A stretch of DNA of 64,000 nt from JACVRW01 sp963765135 (GCA_963765135.1 CAVXUX010000002.1:496001-560000); one strand, 5' to 3'; shown: positions 42,407-52,086, counted from the stretch's first letter. The notes: generated by a model not told the origin, from the letters alone. Numbers and translations are program-made.

Positions 42407-44319
42407 ATGCTCCCGATCGGCACGACACTGGCTGGCTACCGGATCGACGGCGTTCTCGGGCAGGGCGGCATGGGCACCGTGTACGAGGCGACCCAGCTGT
42501 CGCTCGAGCGGGTCGTCGCGCTCAAGCTGCTCGCGGCACACCTCAGCAACGACATGGCGTTCCGCGCCCGGTTCAGGCGCGAGGGCCAGGTCCAGGCGCG
42601 TCTGGAGCATCCGCACGTCGTCACGGTCTACGAGGCAGGGGAGACCGAGCAGGGGTTGTTCATCGCCATGCGGCTCGTGCGCGGGCGGACGTTGAAGGAG
42701 ATGATCAACGACCGCGAGCTCGACGTCCCCAGGACGCTGAAGATCCTGGCGCCCGTCGCCGAGGCGCTCGACGAGGCCCACGGCCTCGGGCTGATCCACC
42801 GGGACATCAAGCCGCAGAACGTGCTGGTCGGACGCCGCGACCATTCGTTCCTCGCCGACTTTGGACTGACGAAAGGTCCGACCGAGGCGAGCCTGACCAA
42901 GACCGGCCACTTCGTCGGCACGTTCGACTACATCTCGCCCGAGCAGATCAACGGACAGCCGGCGAGCGCCGCGAGTGACGTCTACTCGCTCGCGAGCGTG
43001 CTGTACGAGTGCCTCACGGGGACGGTCCCGTTCCCGAGGGCGGTCGAGGCGGCGATCCTGTACGCGCACGTATCGGAACCGCCGCCGCGGCCATCCGAGA
43101 GCCGGCCGGAGCTGCCCTCCGAGCTCGACGACGTGATCGGGCGTGCGATGGCCAAGGACCCGGAGACGCGGCAATCGTCGGCCAGCGAGCTGATCGGCGA
43201 CGTGGAGCGGACGTTCGGGACACGGGCGCAATCAACCGCGGAGCCGGTCCGGCCGGTCGTGGTTCCCGCCCCGCCCGCGGCCGAGCCGCCCGCGCCCCGC
43301 CGGCACGCACATCTCCGCGCCGGGCGGTGCGCCCGTCTCGGCCGACCGGACCGCCGCCGGTCCCACCGCGCCGGCGCCTCAACCGGCCGCGCCGCCGGCC
43401 GCGCGGTCCGCGGCCGGCACCCGCGCGGCGCTCGCCCGCCTCGCTGCCGCTGCTCGGCGCCGGCGCGCTCGCCCTCGTGGTGGCCGGCGGCTTCCTGATC
43501 GGGAAGACGACGGCCGGCGACGACGAGACCCCGCCGGCGGGCGCGGAACCGGTCTCGGCCGGCGACCTGAGCGTGCAGGCTCCGGCCGGCTGGAGCAAGG
43601 CTTCCCAGCCGGCCGACATCCTGGACCTGCGGCGCGCGGCGACGATCCTCCCCGGCGGGACCGAGGGCGGGGGCAGCGTGACGGTCGGCACGTCAACCGC
43701 GACCGGACCGGCGCTGCTCCCGAAGAGCCTCGTGAAGAGGGCGCCTGACCCAACGGCCGTCGAGCTCGGCGAGCTGAAGGCCCTCCGCTACTCGAAGCTG
43801 GAGCCGGGGAACGGCGAGAGCGACCTGCGGCTCTACGTGGCGCCGTTCACCGGCGGCGTGGCGACCGTCGCGTGCCCGCTGCCGGAGGAGGCGGCCCGGT
43901 CCTTCGTGGCCGACTGCGATCGGATCGCCGGCTCGCTCGAGCTGGGCAAGGGCGAGCCGATCCCGCTCGGGCCGGACAAGGAGTACGAGCGGGCGCTGGG
44001 CAAGGCGATCAAGACGCTCAACAAGTCGGCCAAGGGCAGTGCGGCCGCGCTGCGCAGCGCGGACACGGCAAGGGGCCAGGCCCAAGCGGCAAGCTCCCTG
44101 CGGGCCGCCTACAGCAAGGCCGCCAGGTCGCTGCGCAACGCGACCGACAACCCGCAGGTCCCGAACGACGCGATCGTGGCCGCCCTGACGGGCCTGGCAA
44201 ACGCGTACGGCCGGCTTGCCACGGCCGCCCAGGCGGAGAACGAGGCGGCCTACGAGGCCGCACGCCGCGCGATCGCGGACGGCAAGGACCGGCTGAAGGA
44301 CGCGCTGAGCGCCGTCTAG
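42407..44319 (+). CDS. Membrane Ser/Thr protein kinase with two frameshifts in the linker
   Basis: Residues 1-285 form an intact Hanks kinase: GQGGMGTVYEA, Lys40, HRDIKPQN, DFG, YISPEQ. In the Pro/Ala linker the natural frame appears to shift near 43300 and again near 43425, each by one extra base. The third segment gives a transmembrane helix (LPLLGAGALALVVAGG), then a 260-residue extracytoplasmic domain. Removing two bases restores a 636-residue protein. As read, the kinase frame stops at 43498 without its anchor. Confidence 0.82.
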
Positions 44320-44633
44320 GTCTCGTCCGGCCGTTCGCCCGGGCCTTCGCCAGGGCCGAACTCGGGCAGCTCGCGGATGCCCTCGCGCGTCTGCCACTTC
44401 GAGAAGTTGTCCTCCATCGCGTCGATCAGCTCGCGCATGAAGCGCGGCGAGAGGTTCACGCGCGACACCACGACGCCCGGGACCTCGGCCTCGTCGACCT
44501 CGTGATCGACGCGCGCGAAGGTGATCGTGAACTCGTAGTCCGAATGCGAGACGTTGGCGAAGTTGGCGTAATGCCCCGCCATCGTCTCCGGATCCGTGTG
44601 GATGTTGAAGTGGCGTTCGGCTTCGTCTGGCAC
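44316..44633 (-). CDS. DUF3467 protein
   Basis: A 105-residue protein fitting DUF3467: FNIHTDPETMAGHYANFANVSHS, FTITFARVD, then VVVSRVNLSPRFMRELIDAMEDN. This small family is widespread in bacteria with no known function. It is divergent from rlmH, 20 nt away, and shares a CTAG stop with the kinase gene. Confidence 0.85.
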   Translation of the reverse strand: MPDEAERHFNIHTDPETMAGHYANFANVSHSDYEFTITFARVDHEVDEAEVPGVVVSRVNLSPRFMRELIDAMEDNFSKWQTREGIRELPEFGPGEGPGERPDET

Positions 44634-44653
44634 GCGCGTAGTATCGCAGCCCG

Positions 44654-45058
44654 ATGCGGATCTCCGTGATCGCCGTGGGCCGATTGCGGCCCCCGTACCA
44701 GGACGACGTGGAGCACTACCGCAAGATGCTCGCGGGCCACGCGAAGATCGATCTGATCGAGGTACGCGGGGACGAGCAGGTGGCTGCGCGGGTCCCGGAT
44801 CGCGCCTTCAGGGTGCTGCTCGCGAGCGACGGCGAGCTGTTCGACTCGGAGGGGTTCGCGGGCTGGCTCGAGCAGCGCCGGCTCGACGCCCGCGACGTCT
44901 GCTTCGTCATCGGCGGGCCCAAGGGACTCGACCTGCAGGCCGACATGCGCCTGTCGCTCGGCCCGATGACGCTGCCCCACCAGCTGGCCCGGGTGGTCCT
45001 GCTGGAGCAGATCTTCCGGGCCCACAAGATCCTGGCCCGCGAGCCGTACCACTACTGA
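44654..45058 (+). CDS. rlmH: 23S rRNA pseudouridine-1915 N3-methyltransferase
   Basis: A 134-residue SPOUT methyltransferase. The N-terminus MRISVIAVGRL, the SAM-binding FVIGGPKGLD and the C-terminal LPHQLARVVLLEQIFRAHKI plus EPYHY are all diagnostic of RlmH. It methylates pseudouridine 1915 of 23S rRNA on assembled ribosomes. ATG 44654; argS follows after 14 nt. Confidence 0.96.
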   Translation: MRISVIAVGRLRPPYQDDVEHYRKMLAGHAKIDLIEVRGDEQVAARVPDRAFRVLLASDGELFDSEGFAGWLEQRRLDARDVCFVIGGPKGLDLQADMRLSLGPMTLPHQLARVVLLEQIFRAHKILAREPYHY

Positions 45059-45072
45059 ATGCGCTATCTCTG

Positions 45073-46686
45073 ATGGCCGTGAGCGATCCCGTCTCAGAGC
45101 TGCGCGGCGCCGTCACCGACGCGGCGGCCGCCCTGCGCGCCAACGGGCCCCTCGACGGGGCCAAGCTCGATCGCCCGCCACGGGCCGACTTCGGCGACTA
45201 CTCGACCAACGCCGCGATGCTGCTCGCGCCCTCCCTGGGCGAGGCGCCGCGGGCGATCGCCGAGCGTCTCGGCGAGGCGCTCGGCCAGCGGCTGGGCACG
45301 GCGGTCGAGCGCGTGGAGATCGCCGGGCCGGGCTTCCTCAACCTGTTCATGACCGACGCGTGGTACCTCGACTCGCTCGCCGCGATGCGCGCGGCCGGCG
45401 AGCGCTTCGGCGCCGGCGACGCCGGTGAGCGCGTGCAGGTCGAGTTCGTCAGCGCCAACCCGACCGGGCCGATCACCGTCGCCGCCGCGCGCGGCGCCGC
45501 GTTCGGCGACTCGCTGGCGCGCATCCTCGCGTTCGCCGGGAACGTCGTCGAGCGCGAGTACTACGTCAACGACGCGGGCACCCAGGTGCAGAAGTTCGGC
45601 GAGGCGATCCGGGCTCGGGCGCGCGGCGAGGAGCCCGAGGAGTACAGGGGCGACTACGTGGCCCGCCTGGCCGAGCGCATCCCGGGTGCCGCCGACGGCG
45701 ACGCCGACGAGCTCGCCAAGCGCGGCATCGAGCTGATGCTGGAGGAGATCGAGGCGACGCTCCAGCGCTTCCGCGTGCACATGGACCGCTTCTTCTCGGA
45801 GCGATCGCTGCTGGAGTCGGGAGCCGTCGAAAAGGCGCTGGAGCAGGTCGAGGGCGTATACGAGTCCGACGGGGCCCTCTGGCTGCGGACCACCGCGCTC
45901 GGCGACGACAAGGACCGCGTGCTGCGCCGCTCGACCGGGGAGCTCGCCTACTTCGGCGCGGACATCGCCTATCACGCCGACAAGCTCTCGCGCGGGTACG
46001 ACCGGCTGATCAACGTGCTCGGCTCCGACCACCACGGCTACGTCAAGCGGATCTACGCCGCCTGGGCCGCGCTCGGCGGCGATCCTGGGGCCTACGAGAT
46101 CGTGATGATGCAGCTGGTCCACCTGTTCGAGGGCGGCAAGCGCGCGCAGATGTCGAAGCGCGAGGGGGCGATCGTCACGCTCGACGCGCTCGTGGACGAC
46201 ATCGGGGTGGACGCGGCGCGCTGGTACCTGACGTCGCGCAGCCACGACACCTCGATCGACCTCGACCTCGAGCTGGCGCGCACCCAGGCCCAGGACAACC
46301 CCGTGTACTACGTGCAGTACGCGCACGCTCGGATCGCGTCGATCCTGCGCAAGGCGGGGGAGGAGCGCGTGGCCGCGGCGCTGGCCGCCGACCTGCCCGC
46401 GAGCGACGAGCGCTTCCACCCGTCGGCGCGCTCGCTGGTCAAGCGGCTGCTCGAGTTCCCGGCCGAGGTGCAGGAGGCGGCCGAGCGCCGCGCGCCGCAC
46501 CGGATGACGACCTACGCCACCGAGACCGCGCAGGAGTTCTCGGCGTTCTACCGCGACTGTCGCGTGGTCGGCGCCGCCGAGGAGGGCGGCGACGAGGACG
46601 TGCGCATCGTGATCAGCGTGCTGGCCAAGGACGTGCTCGCCCGCTCGCTCGACCTGCTCGGAGTCGAGGCACCGGCGTCGATGTAG
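45073..46686 (+). CDS. argS: Arginyl-tRNA synthetase
   Basis: A 537-residue class I synthetase. The HIGH-like motif is in SANPTGPITVAAARG (unusual ITVA in place of LHVG), the KMSKS-like site is KRAQMSKREG, and the N-terminal Add-1 and C-terminal anticodon-binding DALR domains are present. It charges tRNA-Arg. Note the reduced HIGH motif, which lacks a His at the usual place. ATG 45073; a longer upstream frame is not supported. Confidence 0.95.
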   Translation: MAVSDPVSELRGAVTDAAAALRANGPLDGAKLDRPPRADFGDYSTNAAMLLAPSLGEAPRAIAERLGEALGQRLGTAVERVEIAGPGFLNLFMTDAWYLDSLAAMRAAGERFGAGDAGERVQVEFVSANPTGPITVAAARGAAFGDSLARILAFAGNVVEREYYVNDAGTQVQKFGEAIRARARGEEPEEYRGDYVARLAERIPGAADGDADELAKRGIELMLEEIEATLQRFRVHMDRFFSERSLLESGAVEKALEQVEGVYESDGALWLRTTALGDDKDRVLRRSTGELAYFGADIAYHADKLSRGYDRLINVLGSDHHGYVKRIYAAWAALGGDPGAYEIVMMQLVHLFEGGKRAQMSKREGAIVTLDALVDDIGVDAARWYLTSRSHDTSIDLDLELARTQAQDNPVYYVQYAHARIASILRKAGEERVAAALAADLPASDERFHPSARSLVKRLLEFPAEVQEAAERRAPHRMTTYATETAQEFSAFYRDCRVVGAAEEGGDEDVRIVISVLAKDVLARSLDLLGVEAPASM

Positions 46687-46696
46687 GGTGGGCGCC

Positions 46697-48001
46697 GTGC
46701 GCCTGGCCCTGGTCGCTGCCGTAGTCGCGTTGCTCGCGTGCGCCGCCCCCGCGGCGGCGATCGACCGCTACGTCCCGATGAAGGTGCCGCCCGCCCCCGG
46801 GCCGGCCAAGTACGACCGCGTCTGGGTCCAGCAGCTCGGCCCCAAGGAGGCCGAGCAGGTGCTGGTGCTCGTGCCCGGGACCCAGGGCGGCGCCGGCGGG
46901 GTCACGCCGGTCGCGCGCGACATCGTCCGCGCTGTGCCGCGCACCCAGGTGTGGATCGTCGACCGCCGCGAGCAGGCCTTCGAGGACGTCTCGGTGTTCC
47001 GGCACCGCGACCCTGACGAGGCGCTCGACTACTACCTCGGCTTCAAGTACCACCGCGTGCTCGGCGAGGACGCCAAGTTCGTCTCCGAGTGGGGGTTGAA
47101 GGTCCAGCTGACCGACCTGCGCAGCGTCGTCAAGCGCGCGGCCGCCGGCGGGCGCAAGGTGATCCTGGGCGGCCACTCGGCGGGGGCGTCGACGGCGGTC
47201 GCCTACGCGGCTTGGGACTTCGGCGGCCACCCCGGCTATCGCGAGATCGACGGGCTGGTACTGATCGACGGCGGCCTGCTGGGCAGCTTCGCCGAGGCCA
47301 ACGCGCAGCGTGCCCGGCGCGAGCTCGCCGAGATTCGCAAGGGCGACGTCTTCCTCGACCTGCTCGGCCTCGGGCTTCCCGAGATCGCGGGGATCTTCGC
47401 CCAGGTCGGCGCGCTGTACGCCTACGAGCGGCCCGACGCGCCGTCCACGCTGCAGAACTTCCCGCTGCTGCCGCCGGAGTTCAAGCCGCCGGTCACCGTG
47501 ACCAACGCCGGCCTGTTCGGCTACGCGTTCGACGCGACCACGTCTCCCAAGGCGCTGGAGCTGATCCACGTGCGCGCCGGCCAGCTCGCCGCCAGCGGCG
47601 ACCCGCGCCCCTGGCGGGACGGCGAGCTGACGCCGATCCGGCGCTTCGCCCAGGCCTACTCGTCCAACGACCCGAACGCGACCGAGTGGTACTACCCGCG
47701 CCGGCTGCTGCTCGACATCGACTCGGCCAACGACGTCCGCCAGAACGCCGCGGCCAAGATCGTGGGCCTGCGGCTGCTGCACGGCAAGGAGATCGACGTG
47801 CCCCTGTACGCGTTCAGCACGTCGCTCACCAAGGGCGCGGTGGCGCGCGGGGCGCAGCGCCTGGCGCGGATGGCGCCGATCCCGCGCAGGCTGGTGGTGG
47901 ACGACCGCCGCACGAGCCACCTCGACCCGCTCTCGGCGGCGCCGCGGACCAACAACTTCCTGAAGACCGTCGTGCCGTTCCTGAAGCGCTTCGCGCGCTA
48001 A
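46697..48001 (+). CDS. Secreted alpha/beta hydrolase
   Basis: About 434 residues. A signal peptide (MRLALVAAVVALLACAAPAAA) precedes an alpha/beta hydrolase fold with LVLVPGTQGGAGG (oxyanion region), the nucleophile elbow GGHSAGAS and a C-terminal SHLDPLSAAP likely to hold the catalytic His. Probably an exported esterase or lipase-like enzyme. GTG 46697 is preferred; GTG 46688 adds three residues. Confidence 0.82.
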   Translation: MRLALVAAVVALLACAAPAAAIDRYVPMKVPPAPGPAKYDRVWVQQLGPKEAEQVLVLVPGTQGGAGGVTPVARDIVRAVPRTQVWIVDRREQAFEDVSVFRHRDPDEALDYYLGFKYHRVLGEDAKFVSEWGLKVQLTDLRSVVKRAAAGGRKVILGGHSAGASTAVAYAAWDFGGHPGYREIDGLVLIDGGLLGSFAEANAQRARRELAEIRKGDVFLDLLGLGLPEIAGIFAQVGALYAYERPDAPSTLQNFPLLPPEFKPPVTVTNAGLFGYAFDATTSPKALELIHVRAGQLAASGDPRPWRDGELTPIRRFAQAYSSNDPNATEWYYPRRLLLDIDSANDVRQNAAAKIVGLRLLHGKEIDVPLYAFSTSLTKGAVARGAQRLARMAPIPRRLVVDDRRTSHLDPLSAAPRTNNFLKTVVPFLKRFAR

Positions 48002-48032
48002 AGAGCCGCGCCATACGAGTCGATGGGTGGGC

Positions 48033-49376
48033 ATGGAGCTTCGCCTGTCCGAAGTCCTGTCCGCGCTCTCGCACGCCCTCGACATCACCGAAGGCCAGCC
48101 CCGCGGCCACGCGGAGCGCACCTGCCTGATCGGAATGCGCCTGGGCGAGCAGATCGGCCTGGACGAGAGGCAGCGTTCCTCGCTCTTCTACGCGCTGCTG
48201 CTCAAGGACGCGGGCTGCTCGTCCAACTCGGCCAAGGTGGCCGCGCTCTACGGCAACTCCGACGCGACGGTCAAGCGCGACCGCAAGGTCACCGATCACC
48301 ACAAGCCGGGGCAGTCGCTGCGGCACCTGCTGCGCAACACGGCGCCGGGCGCATCGCCGCTCGCCAAGGCGCGCCACATCAAGGCGCTGGCCGCGCACGG
48401 GTCCGAGGGGGCGCGCGAGCTGACCGCGTTGCGCTGCGAGCGCGGGGCGGACGTGGCCCGCAAGGTCGGTATGGACGAGGCGACCGCCGAGGCGATCGCG
48501 GCGCTGGACGAGCACTGGGACGGGCGCGGCTATCCGGCCGGCGTCGCCGGCGACGAGATCCCGCTGCTCGGTCGGATCCTCTGCATCGCCCAGACGGCCG
48601 AGGTCTTCTGGCAGCTGGGCGGCGCCGGGGCGGTGAGCGAGGTGGCCCGGGCGCGGCGCGGCAGCTGGTTCGACCCGGCGCTGGTCGACGCACTCCGCGC
48701 GTTCGAGCACGACGACGACTTCTGGGGCTCGCTCGAGCAGCCGCGGGTGGCGGCGTGCGAGCCGCCCGACCGCGCGGAGACCGTCGACCAGGAGCGGCTC
48801 GACCGCGTGGCTGAGGCGTTCGCGACGGTGGTGGACGCGAAGTCGCCCTACACGGCCCGACACTCCGAGGGTGTGGCGCGCATCGCCGTGGGGCTGGCCT
48901 ACCTGCTCGGGCTCGACGACCGCACGCGGCGCGACCTCTACCGCGCCGGGCTGCTGCACGACATCGGCAAGCTCGGCGTGTCGAACCGGATCCTCGACAA
49001 GCGCGGCGGCCTGGACGCGGACGAGTGGCGCGAGGTGCGCAGGCACCCGCTCACGTCGCTGCAGATCCTGCGCCGCGTGGGCGCGCTCCGGAATGTCGCG
49101 CGGATGTCGGGACTGCACCACGAGCGCCTCGACGGCTCGGGCTACTACCTCGGATTCGACGGGACCCAGCTCGACCTGCCGGCGCGCGTGCTGGCGGTGG
49201 CCGACGTGGCCGAGGCGCTGTCGGCGCACCGGCCCTACCGGGACGCGCTCGGCCCGGACGAGGTGCTCGAGATCATGGCCCGTGAGGCCGGCACGACGCT
49301 GGACGCCGAGGCGTTCGAGGCGCTGGTCGAGCTGATGACGCAGCCGCGCCCGGCGCGGCGCATCACCGCCGCCTAG
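48033..49376 (+). CDS. Tandem HD-domain (HD-GYP-like) phosphohydrolase
   Basis: A 447-residue protein. The N-terminal half (about 1-200) resembles an HD-GYP domain with DEHWDGRGYPAG but weak HD residues. The C-terminal half (about 255-430) has LLHDIGKLGVSNRIL, RRHPLTSLQILRRV and HHERLDGSGYY, the HD-GYP order with Tyr for Pro. HD-GYP enzymes hydrolyse cyclic di-GMP; activity here is uncertain. No sensory domain is attached. Confidence 0.82.
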   Translation: MELRLSEVLSALSHALDITEGQPRGHAERTCLIGMRLGEQIGLDERQRSSLFYALLLKDAGCSSNSAKVAALYGNSDATVKRDRKVTDHHKPGQSLRHLLRNTAPGASPLAKARHIKALAAHGSEGARELTALRCERGADVARKVGMDEATAEAIAALDEHWDGRGYPAGVAGDEIPLLGRILCIAQTAEVFWQLGGAGAVSEVARARRGSWFDPALVDALRAFEHDDDFWGSLEQPRVAACEPPDRAETVDQERLDRVAEAFATVVDAKSPYTARHSEGVARIAVGLAYLLGLDDRTRRDLYRAGLLHDIGKLGVSNRILDKRGGLDADEWREVRRHPLTSLQILRRVGALRNVARMSGLHHERLDGSGYYLGFDGTQLDLPARVLAVADVAEALSAHRPYRDALGPDEVLEIMAREAGTTLDAEAFEALVELMTQPRPARRITAA

Positions 49377-49432
49377 TTACGCGCTTGTAAAGCGGGGATT
49401 CGTCGGCTCGGCGTCGGGGTACGCCAGCGTTT

Positions 49433-50179
49433 ATGAGAGCGACCATGCTGGCCCTGGTGCTCGTGCTCGCGATCGCCGCGGGAGCGATCGCCGCGGGCGT
49501 GGGCGACAACCCCACCGTCTATCCCGCCAAGGGCGGCTCGTACGTCGGCGTTCGTCCGACGGCCGTCGGCCTACCGCAGATCGGCGAAAGCGGGACCGTC
49601 GGCGCCGGCGAGCTCGTCAGGGCGGTGCGCGAGTACCACGACTCGGGCCAATACGACCGCGACCTCGCGGCGGTCGACGGCTCGGCCCGCGGCTACCTCG
49701 ACGCGCGGCTCGCCTCCTGGCCGCGCAAGTCGAAGCTGCGGCCGGCGATCGTGCTGGACATCGACGAGACGTCGCTCTCCAACTACACGGGGTTGCTGGC
49801 GAGCGGCTTCACCACGGTGGGCAACGTGATCAACCCGGTCACTGCCTCGGGCAAGGCGATCCAGCCGACGCTGGCGCTCTACCAGCGCGCGCGCTCGAAG
49901 GGCGTGGCGGTGTTCTTCGTCACCGGCCGCCCGCCGCAGCTGGCGGGGATCACCGCGCTCAACCTGGTCAACGAGGGCTACGACAAGGGTTGGGACGGCA
50001 TTCACACCAAGCCGACCGACGCCGGCACCCAGGCGTTCAAGGCGTCGACCCGGGCGGCGATCGAGCAGCGCGGGTACGACATCGTCGTGAACGTGGGCGA
50101 CCAGGAGTCGGATCTGGACGGCGGGCACGCCGACCGGGCGTTCAAGCTGCCCAACCCCTTCTACTTCATCCCCGACTAG
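49433..50179 (+). CDS. Secreted HAD-superfamily (class IIIB) acid phosphatase
   Basis: A 248-residue protein. Signal peptide (about 1-20), then the HAD motif I VLDIDETSLSN near residue 108, motif II VFFVTGRPPQ, and motif IV VNVGDQESDLDGG. This matches the lipoprotein e(P4)/plant acid phosphatase group, which acts on nucleotides or other phosphomonoesters outside the cell. It has no lipobox. Stop shares CTAG with convergent ccdA. Confidence 0.88.
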   Translation: MRATMLALVLVLAIAAGAIAAGVGDNPTVYPAKGGSYVGVRPTAVGLPQIGESGTVGAGELVRAVREYHDSGQYDRDLAAVDGSARGYLDARLASWPRKSKLRPAIVLDIDETSLSNYTGLLASGFTTVGNVINPVTASGKAIQPTLALYQRARSKGVAVFFVTGRPPQLAGITALNLVNEGYDKGWDGIHTKPTDAGTQAFKASTRAAIEQRGYDIVVNVGDQESDLDGGHADRAFKLPNPFYFIPD

Positions 50180-50926
50180 ATCTCGTTGAAGAAGTTGATG
50201 CCCAGGTCGTCCATGGCCTGGAGCGCCTCGGAGTTGAGCCGGGTCAGCTCGTTGTTGTAGAGCAGGACGCCCATCACGATCAGGACCGTGCCGGAGACCA
50301 CTGTGATAGCGGCGTAGTGGTTGCGGAAGAACTTGAAGACGCCGGAGAAGGTGGAGAACGCGAGCGCGCTGAGGATGAACGGCACCGCGAGGCCGAGCGC
50401 GTAGAAGGCGAGCAGGACGCCGCCCTCGCCGACCGTCGCCTGGTTGGAGGCGGCGGTGAGGATCGCGCCCAGGGTCGGGCCGGTGCAGGGGAGCCAGGCG
50501 ACGGCGAACGCCACGCCGGCGATCAGCGGGCCGCCGGTGTGGGCGCGGCGCATGAGCTGCTCGGGTCGCCACTCGCGGTTGAACAGCGGCAGGAACAGCG
50601 TCCCGATGAAGAAGGTGCCCATCAGGATCAGCACGACGCCCGAGACCTGCCGCAGCACGGCCCGGTGCTCGTTGAGCGTCTGGCCGAGCCCGGTGGCGCC
50701 CATACCGAGTGCGACGAACATGACCGTGAAGGCAAGGCAGAACAGCAGCGCCGGGCCCGAGCACCCTGGCCCGCCCACGGCCCTCCTGGATGTCGACGAA
50801 CGAGACGCCTGAGATCGTCGACAGGTAGCCGGGCACGAGCGGCAGCACGCACGGCGAGATGAACGAGATGAAGCCGACCGCGAAGGCGGCCACGACCGTC
50901 GTGTCGACGGAGTCGGCGGCGATCAC
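50176..50926 (-). CDS. ccdA: Cytochrome c biogenesis protein CcdA (frameshifted near 50760)
   Basis: The N-terminus (GFISFISPCVLPLVPGYLS with the first redox Cys, about residue 26) is in one frame; after ARVLGP the rest (LLFCLAFTVMFVALG, WLPCTGPTLG with the second Cys) is in another. The 751-nt span is one base too long, in a gggcccggcg run near 50760. Removing it gives a 249-residue, six-helix CcdA. CcdA carries electrons across the membrane to CcmG/TlpA. GTG 50926 overlaps the ccmH stop. Confidence 0.88.
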
Positions 50927-51388
50927 AGGTCGTAGCGCTCCATGTCGAGGTCGACGCGGCTCGAGTCCCCTCCGGGGCCGGGCGTTCCCGCCTTGGCGGC
51001 GGCGGCGCCAGCGCGTTGCCGCGAAGGCGATGCCCGCGCCGGCCAGGACGATCCCGAGCGCCGGGATCACGTAGACGAGGGTGTCCTCGATGCCGTCGTC
51101 GTCGCCGGCGTCGCCGGGGAGGGCGAGCACCGATTCGCCGAACTGGGCGACCAGGGCGCGCTTGATCTCGTCCTTGGAGCGGCAGTCGGCGATCAGGCGC
51201 TCGATGTAGGCGCGCTCGCGCTGGGCCTGGGGCGCTTCGCTGGCGAGGCCGAGCGGGGTGCCGCAGATCGAGCACATGACCTCGTCCTCGATGTCGCCGA
51301 GCGTGGTCTGGGGGCAGTCGGCGGCGAGCGCGGCCGCGGGCAGGGCGAGCACCGCGAGGGCGAGGGCGGCTGCGACCGCGCCCTTCAC
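50923..51388 (-). CDS. ccmH: CcmH/NrfF-type cytochrome c biogenesis protein (frameshifted near 51002)
   Basis: Signal peptide, then the redox motif CSICG at residues 39-43, a helical domain (ERAYIERLIADCRSKDEIK) and a C-terminal membrane helix (LGIVLAGAGIAFAA). After the basic RWRRRR turn the natural C-terminus (ending VDLDMERYDL) lies in another frame; the 466-nt span is one base too long. It reduces apocytochrome c or thioether intermediates. GTG 51388 overlaps the tlpA stop. Confidence 0.85.
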
Positions 51389-51939
51389 GCGCGCTCCCGC
51401 AGCAGCGGGGCGACCCGCTCGCGCATGAACTCGTCGTCGACCACGCCGCGGACGACCGCGGCGATGCGGCCGCGGCGGTCGATCACGAAGGACTCGGGCA
51501 GGCCGATGATGCCGAAGTCGTCGCGCAGGTCGCCGGGGCCGTCGCGCAGCATCGGGTAGGTGAGGTTGAACTCGTCGACGAAGGCGCGGGCGTCGTCGGA
51601 GATGTCCTGGACGTCGACACCGAGCACGAGCCCGCCCTGCTTGGCGAGCCGCTGGTGCCAGCGCTGGAGCAGGGGAGACTCGACCTTGCAGGGGCCGCAC
51701 CAGGAGGCCCAGAAGTTGAGCACGACGACCTTGCCGCGGTAGTCGGCGAGCGAAGCGACGCCGCCGCCGGCGAGGCGCGGCAGCTCGACTTCGGGGGCCG
51801 GCTTGCGGCCCCCGGAGACGAGGGCCTGCTCGACGCCGCGGTCCGGTTCGTTGCTGGCGAGGCCGTAGGCGAGCAGCGCCACGAGGGCGACGACGACGGC
51901 CAGAACGGCGATCGGAATGGGGGCAAGCAGCCTGCGCAT
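51385..51939 (-). CDS. TlpA/CcmG-type thiol:disulfide oxidoreductase
   Basis: A 184-residue membrane-anchored thioredoxin-fold protein. N-terminal helix (about 8-28), then NFWASWCGPC with Cys81 and Cys84, GVDVQDISDD and a cis-Pro loop GLPESFVID. It keeps apocytochrome heme-binding cysteines reduced. It is first in the tlpA-ccmH-ccdA operon, with GTGA overlaps at both internal junctions. Confidence 0.93.
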   Translation of the reverse strand: MRRLLAPIPIAVLAVVVALVALLAYGLASNEPDRGVEQALVSGGRKPAPEVELPRLAGGGVASLADYRGKVVVLNFWASWCGPCKVESPLLQRWHQRLAKQGGLVLGVDVQDISDDARAFVDEFNLTYPMLRDGPGDLRDDFGIIGLPESFVIDRRGRIAAVVRGVVDDEFMRERVAPLLRERA

Positions 51940-52013
51940 GAGGCCGCCCGAAGACTAGATGCCGGTCGCCGGCCCGCCGCTAGAATCGGCGCGTTGCGGC
52001 TGCCGGCCGCCAC

Positions 52014-52086
52014 GCGGACGTAGCTCAGTTGGTAGAGCGTCGGCTTCCCAAGCCGAAGGTCGCGGGTTCGAGGCCCGTCGTCCGCT
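52014..52086 (+). tRNA. tRNA-Gly (anticodon CCC)
   Basis: A complete cloverleaf of 73 nt: acceptor gcggacg pairing with cgtccgc, D-arm gctcagttggtagagc, anticodon stem tcggc/gccga with loop ttcccaa (CCC, U33 present), and T-arm gcggg/cccgt with ttcgagg. The CCA end is not encoded. It reads GGG glycine codons. Confidence 0.95.
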
